The notes under the pieces were generated by a model. That model searched no databases. It had not been told where the DNA came from and saw only the letters and a list, made by a program, of their open reading frames with translations. Positions 59,331 through 64,000 of a stretch of 64,000 nt of DNA are shown here, one piece after another. The DNA lies in contig CAISFO010000097.1 in assembly GCA_903884655.1 (NCBI GenBank), positions 112,430 through 176,429 on the forward strand, in the 5' to 3' direction. The position numbers were made by a program, and so were the translations under genes. How positions within the stretch are numbered: position 1 is the first letter of the stretch; each line of letters starts with the position of its first letter. This stretch comes from an uncultured Holophagaceae bacterium. Lineage in GTDB: Bacteria; Acidobacteriota; Holophagae; Holophagales; Holophagaceae.

Positions 59331-60269
59331 CTATCCCTCGGAGACCCGGTCCCTGCCGCCAGCTTTGGCCCGGTACAGGGCCGCATCGGCCCTGGCCAGC
59401 AGCTGCCCCGCGTCCTGATCCGCTGCCGTCCGTTCGGCGATACCCAGGCTGCAGGTGACCGTCAGGCCTCCCCCACTCTGGGACATCGGGGTGGATCCGA
59501 TGGCCTTCCGGAGACGTTCGGCGAAAGGGCGGGCCCCTGATAGGTCCGTTTCCGGAAGGATCATGAGGAACTCCTCGCCGCCGATCCGACCGGCCAGATC
59601 GGCTTCCCGAAGGCTCGCGAGGAGACGCTCCCCGAAGACGCGGAGCACGATATCGCCGGCACCATGACCGTAGGTATCGTTGACCTGCTTGAAGTGGTCC
59701 AGGTCACAGACCACCACGGACAGAGGGCGGTTGTAGCGCAGGCTCAATCCAAACCGGTTCTGGAGCTCGGCCAGCGCGCTGCCCCGGTTGGCGAGACCGG
59801 TCAGGGGATCCTTGGTGCTGAGGTCCAGGAGGGTCTCGTGGAAGGCCCGTTCCAGGGGGTCGAGAAACACCAGCTTGAGCACGTGGCCGCCGAGGGCCAG
59901 GCGGTCCCCGGTGCGAAGGTCGACAAGCCCCCGCACCGGTTCCCCATTCAAACGGGTGCCGTTGGTGGAGCCCAGGTCTTCCACCAGGACCCGGCCTTCC
60001 TGAATGAGGATCCGTGCGTGCTGGCGGCTCACCTCTCCATCCAGCAGGGCCACCACGCAATCGGGCGCGCGGCCAAGGATCGCCTGTCCCGTTGGCAGCG
60101 GGAAGACGCGGCCCAGGGCCGCCCCCGCATAGGCCACCAGGGCCCACTCCGCGGGGTCCTGGCTCGCGTCCCCGTCGGTCTTTGTGCGGACGGCCGTGGG
60201 CATCTCGGGCAGTCCCGGCATGGTTTCCATGTTCATGGGTGATCGCTTGGCTGAGGGCGGGTGCTTCAC
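59331..60269 (-). CDS. FHA-GGDEF diguanylate cyclase 2
   Basis: The GTG start at 60269 follows GGAGG by four bases and overlaps the upstream stop by four bases (GTGA), giving 312 residues. The FHA domain includes ILGRAPDCVVALLDGEVSRQHARI and EDLGSTNGTRLNGEPV; the GGDEF domain includes TKDPLTGLANRGSA, DLDHFKQVNDTYGHG and GRIGGEEFLMILPE. GGEEF is a catalytically competent variant, and READ five residues before it fits the inhibitory site. It is a paralogue of the next cyclase, so the two may answer different phosphorylation states. Confidence 0.9.
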   Translation of the reverse strand: MKHPPSAKRSPMNMETMPGLPEMPTAVRTKTDGDASQDPAEWALVAYAGAALGRVFPLPTGQAILGRAPDCVVALLDGEVSRQHARILIQEGRVLVEDLGSTNGTRLNGEPVRGLVDLRTGDRLALGGHVLKLVFLDPLERAFHETLLDLSTKDPLTGLANRGSALAELQNRFGLSLRYNRPLSVVVCDLDHFKQVNDTYGHGAGDIVLRVFGERLLASLREADLAGRIGGEEFLMILPETDLSGARPFAERLRKAIGSTPMSQSGGGLTVTCSLGIAERTAADQDAGQLLARADAALYRAKAGGRDRVSEG

Positions 60270-61051
60270 GGGTCCTCCACAAAGCAGCTCAAGAGCGTGC
60301 CATCGTCCTTGCGGCGGGCCAGGATGAAGGGCGCCCGGGGGCTCTTGATCGCGGCCGCCTCCAGACGCACCAGGATCCGGCCCTGGGCCGGGTCGTGGCG
60401 CAGATCGGCCACCCCCTTGCGGGGCAGGCGGAAGAGGCCCATCACTTCCAGGTTCCGGACATTTTCCCCGGTCCCGCGGACCATCTGCAGGCTGTAGCGC
60501 ATCCACAATCCCTTCGGCAGCCGCTGGATGTCCTCGGCCCGGATGGGCACCGCCAGGGACAACATGGCCTCCTGCCCCTCGACAGCGCACCCTTCGCCCA
60601 GATCGGGGTCCAGGCGCCGAGCCGCCGGAGCCTGGACGGGGTCTGCGATCCGGCGCACGGACGGTCGCAGCGGCGGTTCCACTCGGCCGAGCACCCTGGC
60701 CTTGCGGGGCAGCGGTGGCACCGTGATCCGCGCAGCCCGGCCCTTTTCCAGGGGGGTCATGTGGAGCACCTCCGCCTCGGCCCCCCACTTGGCCCAGCCT
60801 GCTTCCTGCATGAGGTGGCAGGGGAACGGCTGGAGGGTTTGACCCTGTACCGCCTCCTTCAGGAGGCTCATTTCCCGGCGCATGGTGACGGGCGGTTCCA
60901 GTCCCGGCCGCTGCTCGACAGCCAGGGCCACCGACCCATGACTCTTGGATAGAAAGGGTTCGGGCGTGACTTGGGTGACCTTCAGCCCAGTGAAGGCGCG
61001 GCGGAGCGTTTCCGTCGCATCCGCCATGGCGTCCTTCACCCGACCGAACAT
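60266..61051 (-). CDS. Protein of unknown function in the kinase-FHA operon
   Basis: The 261-residue protein starts MFGRVKDAMADATETLRRAFTGLK and has no membrane segment or recognised motif. A proline- and arginine-rich middle (PPLPRKARVLGRVEPPLRPSVRR) is followed by a C-terminal beta-rich region (RAPFILARRKDDGTLLSCFVEDP). A PilZ-type c-di-GMP receptor would make sense in this operon, but the RxxxR and D/NxSxxG motifs are not evident. It overlaps both neighbours: one base at its start (TGATG) and four at its end. Confidence 0.6.
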   Translation of the reverse strand: MFGRVKDAMADATETLRRAFTGLKVTQVTPEPFLSKSHGSVALAVEQRPGLEPPVTMRREMSLLKEAVQGQTLQPFPCHLMQEAGWAKWGAEAEVLHMTPLEKGRAARITVPPLPRKARVLGRVEPPLRPSVRRIADPVQAPAARRLDPDLGEGCAVEGQEAMLSLAVPIRAEDIQRLPKGLWMRYSLQMVRGTGENVRNLEVMGLFRLPRKGVADLRHDPAQGRILVRLEAAAIKSPRAPFILARRKDDGTLLSCFVEDP

Positions 61052-61599
61052 CAGGAGTCCTTGACCACGAGGCTCTGGAGGGCCGCCGCCACCCGCTCCA
61101 TGGGCTCGACGAGATCCATGTGGTAGCCCGCCTCCAGCAGCTTCAGGACCGCCTGCTCCTGGGTGATGGCATCCACAGAGGCGGCAAAGACAACGCGCAG
61201 TGGGGCCGAGCCATCCGTCAGCTGGAGGAGCAGTTCCCGGGGTCCGGCGCGGAAGGTCTCGCCCACCTTCGCCAGGGGCGATTCCTGGCTCTTCTGCACC
61301 GCCAGCACCGGGTACTTCGCGTCCCCGGACCAGCCCCCGGCCAGCTCCGTGACACTGATGATGAAGAGATCCGGCGCGGTTTTCAGTTCCTTGAGCAGGG
61401 TCTTCTGGATGACTTCTTCCTTCAGGTGCGGCTCCAGGGACTTGCCGTACAGGATGCTTTGCAGACGGGTCGGCGTGATGGGCTCGGTGTAGCGGAAGTC
61501 CAGCGGGATCCCCGACGTGTCCGTAACCAGGAGACCGCCCAGGTAGCTGGCCCCCTCCTTAACCGCCATGAAGTAAGCCAACTTGATCGGTTCCGCCAT
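61051..61599 (-). CDS. Protein of unknown function, first gene of the kinase-FHA operon
   Basis: The 182-residue protein starts MAEPIKLAYFMAVKEGASYLGGLLVTDTSG. It has a mixed alpha/beta pattern (ELKTAPDLFIISVTELAGGWSG, APLRVVFAASVDAITQEQAVLKLLEAG), with no membrane segment and no recognised catalytic motif. It has the look of a small regulatory or scaffold domain. It overlaps the next gene by one base. The upstream gap of 92 bp to tRNA-Gln probably holds the operon promoter. Confidence 0.6.
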   Translation of the reverse strand: MAEPIKLAYFMAVKEGASYLGGLLVTDTSGIPLDFRYTEPITPTRLQSILYGKSLEPHLKEEVIQKTLLKELKTAPDLFIISVTELAGGWSGDAKYPVLAVQKSQESPLAKVGETFRAGPRELLLQLTDGSAPLRVVFAASVDAITQEQAVLKLLEAGYHMDLVEPMERVAAALQSLVVKDS

Positions 61600-61691
61600 A
61601 TGAACACCCCTGCCTGGAAGGCTACATCCCCATCGGCAGAACCTCCCCTTGCCTTTTGTCCCGCACCTGGTACATTAGATTTTCCACTCAT

Positions 61692-61766
61692 TGGGGAGTG
61701 GTCTAATGGTAGGACAACGGTTTCTGGTACCGTCAGGTGAGGGTTCAAATCCTTCCTCCCCAACCA
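61692..61766 (+). tRNA. tRNA-Gln (anticodon CTG)
   Basis: The acceptor stem TGGGGAG pairs with CTCCCCA, followed by A and encoded CCA. The D-arm, the anticodon arm ACGGT-TTCTGGT-ACCGT and the T-arm GAGGG-TTCAAAT-CCTTC are all complete. The loop places CTG as the anticodon. Confidence 0.95.
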
Positions 61767-61783
61767 TTCACAATTTGGACGAT

Positions 61784-61858
61784 GGTCCCATCGTATAGCG
61801 GTTAGTACACCGCCCTCTCACGGCGGGAACAGGGGTTCGATTCCCCTTGGGACTACCA
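61784..61858 (+). tRNA. tRNA-Glu (anticodon CTC)
   Basis: The acceptor GGTCCCA pairs with TGGGACT (first pair G-T), with discriminator A and CCA. The anticodon arm CCGCC-CTCTCAC-GGCGG gives anticodon CTC, and the T-arm AGGGG-TTCGATT-CCCCT is perfect. It lies 17 bp after tRNA-Gln and is followed by a strong terminator. Confidence 0.95.
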
Positions 61859-61862
61859 ACAC

Positions 61863-61895
61863 CAACCCCCTGCTTCGTCAGGGGGTTGTCGTTTT
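61863..61895 (+). terminator. Rho-independent terminator after the tRNA pair
   Basis: CAACCCCCTG and CAGGGGGTTG form a perfect 10-bp stem with a six-base loop, followed by TCGTTTT. It starts five bases after the CCA end of tRNA-Glu. Confidence 0.85.
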
Positions 61896-62034
61896 GGGGT
61901 GAACGAGGCGTTCTGCTTTTGTTCGCTTTGCCTCACCAGTTGCCTCACTTGGGGTGCTTTCGGGCGCTTTACGGTGTGCCAGGGTGGGACGGTATTTGGT
62001 GCGATTCTCTTCTCCAGCAGAGGAGGCTCCCCCC

Positions 62035-62697
62035 ATGGCGCGCATCGTAGTCGGAGCAGACCTGTGCGCGGGCTCCTGGGCGGTCATCCGCTTGGTCGAT
62101 GGGCGCTTCGATGCGGGCACCGTGCTGCCGAGCCTGGCGGAGGTGGCCACCACCTTCGGCGCAGACGCCAGCGTGATTGCGGTCGACATCCCCTGCTCTT
62201 ATGCAGCCCCCCATACCAAGGGGCGCATGTGCGAGCGCGAGGGGCGAGCAATGCTCGGACCCCGCTGGCAGAGCATGTTTGAGACCTACCCTGAGCTCGT
62301 CATGCTCGCGGAGACCTATGAAGCAGCCAATGCCCTTGCCCGGTCAACGATCGGGAAAGGCCTTCCAAAGCAGTCCTACGACCTCGGCAAGGCCATCAAG
62401 GAAGCCATTGCGCTAAGCGAAAGAGACCCGCGTCTGCATGAGACGCACCCCGAGCTGGTATTCGTCCGCCTAGCCGGATCCTTGGCTACTAAGAAATCAT
62501 GGACGGGATTCCGACAGCGTCTGCTCGCCCTGGAGACAGCAGGCGTCCAGCTTCCGAACGATTTTCCAGAGGGGGAAAAGGTCGCCGTAGACGATGTCAT
62601 CGATGCCGCCGCCGCTGCCGTGGCAGCCGACCAAATCGCCCTGGGTACAGGCCATCGCTTACCGATCCAGGTGACCGAGCCAGCCATCTGGTATTAG
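62035..62697 (+). CDS. DUF429 family protein (predicted RNase H-like)
   Basis: The 220-residue protein starts IVVGADLCAGSWAVIRLVDG, with the RNase H-like first strand and its Asp. It continues ASVIAVDIPCSYAAPHTKGRMCEREGRAMLG, with the second Asp in AVDIPC, and later DVIDAAAAAVAADQIALGTG with an acidic pair. This pattern matches DUF429, whose members are predicted nucleases with no settled role. I chose ATG 62035. It lies just downstream of the tRNA pair, where integrated elements are common. Confidence 0.75.
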   Translation: MARIVVGADLCAGSWAVIRLVDGRFDAGTVLPSLAEVATTFGADASVIAVDIPCSYAAPHTKGRMCEREGRAMLGPRWQSMFETYPELVMLAETYEAANALARSTIGKGLPKQSYDLGKAIKEAIALSERDPRLHETHPELVFVRLAGSLATKKSWTGFRQRLLALETAGVQLPNDFPEGEKVAVDDVIDAAAAAVAADQIALGTGHRLPIQVTEPAIWY

Positions 62698-62715
62698 TGC
62701 GACGGTGGTGCCGAC

Positions 62716-63021
62716 CTACCTGCCCTTCAGCCCATCGAGCAGGGTCTGGAGCGCGCCAGTGGGGATCAGGGTGCGTCGCCCCAGCTTGACCGCGGGCAGA
62801 TCGCCCTCCTTGATCAGCTTCCAGACGGAGGTCTTGCTGATCCCCAGTGCCAGCGCCGCCTGCGGAATGCTGTAGGCCACCTGGCGGGAGGATGGTGCAG
62901 GGGCAGGAACTGGCGGTGGTGGCGGAGCCACCTCAGGCTCTGGCACGGTCTTACGCGGTCGCCCAGGGCCTCGCGCGGGCAACTCCTCCACGTCGATGGT
63001 CATCGTGACCAGGTAGCGCAT
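62716..63021 (-). CDS. Excisionase-like helix-turn-helix protein
   Basis: From ATG 63021 (GGAGGAG upstream) the protein has 101 residues. The start is a short strand, then an AT-hook-like GPGRPRKT and a proline-rich linker. The C-terminal 55 residues form an HTH_17/excisionase domain: AYSIPQAALALGISKTSVWKLIKEGDLPAVKLGRRTLIPTGALQTLL. Such proteins accompany integrases of islands and phages. No integrase gene is in the window. It is convergent with the DUF429 gene. Confidence 0.75.
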   Translation of the reverse strand: MRYLVTMTIDVEELPARGPGRPRKTVPEPEVAPPPPPVPAPAPSSRQVAYSIPQAALALGISKTSVWKLIKEGDLPAVKLGRRTLIPTGALQTLLDGLKGR

Positions 63022-63747
63022 GGCTCCTCCTCTGGATGTGGTTGCGCAGAGTTGCTCCTGATGCAGGCGGAGCGCCATTTCGGAGCGACTCTTGCACCCA
63101 GTTTGCTCGCATCGTGCGAGGTCAAAAATGGATGCCCCGTTCGCCCCCAGGCACACGATTCATGCCCGGTTCTTTTTGCAGTGGCACCCGTCCTGTGGCC
63201 ATGTGACATGGTTCCCACGGAACGAGCCACTACCCGAGGACGGCACCCCTAAACCCGGGAGTGACGCACCACGACGTCGCCTCCCAAAGGGCCTGCCGCT
63301 GTGTCCCTCCTGTCAAAAGGCACAGGATCTCCCGGAGCCATCTGTGGCTTGTCTGGTGGGATCGGTTGTACTCCAACGAATCGCAGCCATCGGGTTTCAT
63401 CGCGGCGAAAAGGAGCGGCTGAACGCACTTCATTTCCAAAACAACTACCGTGATCGTCTCCTTGTGTTCACGCCCGCCCCCAACACCATCGAATCCCAGA
63501 TCAGGTCCCTGGCAGCCACTCTTGGGTGCAGCTTTGATCTCGCGGATACCCGAGTGGTGCCACCAATCCCTGGGGAGTTGCCGAACCGACCTACGCCTCC
63601 TTCCCCACCCCAGACCAAGAACAAGCACTGGGCGCTGATCACTTGCAGGCCCGGTGGGAAGCCCCTGAACCTTGGCAAGCTCAGCTTGGAAACCTATACC
63701 CCCATCGGGACGATCCCCTGGCCGCCAAACCCGAAGGACCTGATGGG
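63022..63747. other. Region with no convincing gene, possibly decayed mobile DNA
   Basis: A 228-codon plus-strand ORF (63092-63778) crosses this stretch. Its central part, about 63380-63600, has a protein-like composition (NNYRDRLLVFTPAPNTIESQIRSLAATLG), but it lacks a ribosome site and a recognised domain. Base composition is lower in GC than neighbouring genes. I list it as unassigned rather than as a gene. Confidence 0.3.
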
Positions 63748-63864
63748 CCTGGGATCGACGTCTATTTTGACAATGTAGGGGACGGTACGCTCGAGGCTGC
63801 CATTTCGGCCATGCGCCTGCACGGCCGCATCATCGCCTGCGGCGGGATCTCCCAATACAATGCG
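63748..63864 (+). pseudogene. Fragment of a zinc-independent MDR-family NADP oxidoreductase (CurA-like)
   Basis: The frame in ORF 63643-63933 reads [20 protein letters not shown] and then [19 protein letters not shown]. This matches the middle of CurA/YncB-type NADP-dependent oxidoreductases ([11 protein letters not shown]...RIVACG.ISQYN). The N-terminal half, the Rossmann AASGAVG segment and the C-terminus are missing in this frame, and similarity ends soon after QYNA. It appears to be a truncated relic at the end of the island-like region. Confidence 0.7.
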
Positions 63865-63949
63865 CGACGACAATTACACCTGTGCATCGGTGACAACTAC
63901 ACCAGGGCGTCTGGAGTAGCGCCGAACGGGTAATTTCATGCCCTGCTGG

Positions 63950-63972
63950 TCCTACGGTCCAATGGACGTAGG
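63950..63972. repeat. Short imperfect inverted repeat near the window end
   Basis: CCTAC-G-GTCC-AAT-GGAC-GTAGG forms a 9-bp stem with one bulged G. There is no clear U-tract. It may end transcription of the relic region. Confidence 0.35.
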
Positions 63973-64000
63973 AAGGCGGTGCCATGGCCCCGGTCACAGA

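Noticed and set aside
63092-63778. 228-codon plus-strand ORF as a gene
   Set aside because: No ribosome site or recognised domain; only the centre has a protein-like composition. Left as unassigned.

Overview
The window is GC-rich, gene-dense bacterial chromosome with no phage structural genes, transposases or CRISPR arrays recognised. The gene set suggests a Gram-negative, menaquinone-respiring anaerobe or facultative organism: a membrane ETF:quinone-oxidoreductase-like Fe-S protein, NrfHA for nitrite reduction to ammonia, an outer-membrane TorF-like porin, many Ser/Thr kinases and FHA proteins, and methylmalonyl-CoA epimerase. The style (high GC, proline-rich secreted proteins, RBS GGAGG, frequent TGATG overlaps) fits Acidobacteriota, possibly Holophagae/Geothrix-like. 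That placement is inference from gene content, not a database match.

Layout: 0-2.2 kb holds a partial membrane protein, a GH19 endolysin with a holin-like protein, methylmalonyl-CoA epimerase and a YecH-like metal-binding protein. 2.2-9.1 kb holds tmk-holB, a zinc-ribbon protein, a proline-rich secreted protein, a RfaE1-type kinase, a Trm112-like protein and a large secreted HExxH protein. 9.1-19.9 kb is a nitrogen island: a perfect cloverleaf-folding element, glnK, amt, a TorF-like porin, a small transporter, glnA in one operon with a Ser/Thr kinase and PP2C phosphatase, an APC amino-acid permease, and a GAF-AAA-Fis sigma-54 activator. 20-27.4 kb has DAHP synthase, a lipoprotein, a MocR regulator divergent from a DUF2917 protein, a universal stress protein, an EMO-like Fe-S oxidoreductase, a degenerate QueD-like protein and a short signal peptidase I.

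27.4-33 kb is a complete livKHMGF branched-chain amino-acid ABC operon. 33.2-37.4 kb is an RpiR-regulated cluster of an alpha-oxoamine synthase, a dipeptide epimerase and a DMT exporter. 37.4-41.6 kb has murA, gpt, prs and a methyltransferase. 41.6-44.9 kb is a periplasmic redox/flavinylation cluster (TlpA-DUF4266 fusion, DUF3570, ApbE, DsbD-alpha-like). 45-51.7 kb has an acyl-CoA-synthetase-like relic, a WYL regulator, a giant beta-propeller histidine kinase and a lipase. 51.7-56.4 kb has nrfHA and an exported PepF. 56.4-61.6 kb is a tightly overlapping operon of a HEAT-repeat Ser/Thr kinase, two FHA-GGDEF cyclases and two unknown proteins. 61.7-64 kb has tRNA-Gln and tRNA-Glu followed by island-like DNA (DUF429, excisionase-like HTH, a decayed oxidoreductase).

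The strongest new observation is a nitrogen regulon readable from sequence alone. Paired ACAWWWWTGT sites, always 29-30 bp apart, occur in four intergenic regions of the nitrogen island. In two of them the pair lies 91-92 bp upstream of a correctly spaced sigma-54 -24/-12 promoter, one driving the porin-amt-glnK operon and one the APC permease. The sigma-54 activator encoded in the same island carries such a pair at its own start. GlnK and GlnA here both lack the tyrosines that are covalently modified in enteric nitrogen control, while glnA is cotranscribed with a kinase/phosphatase pair.
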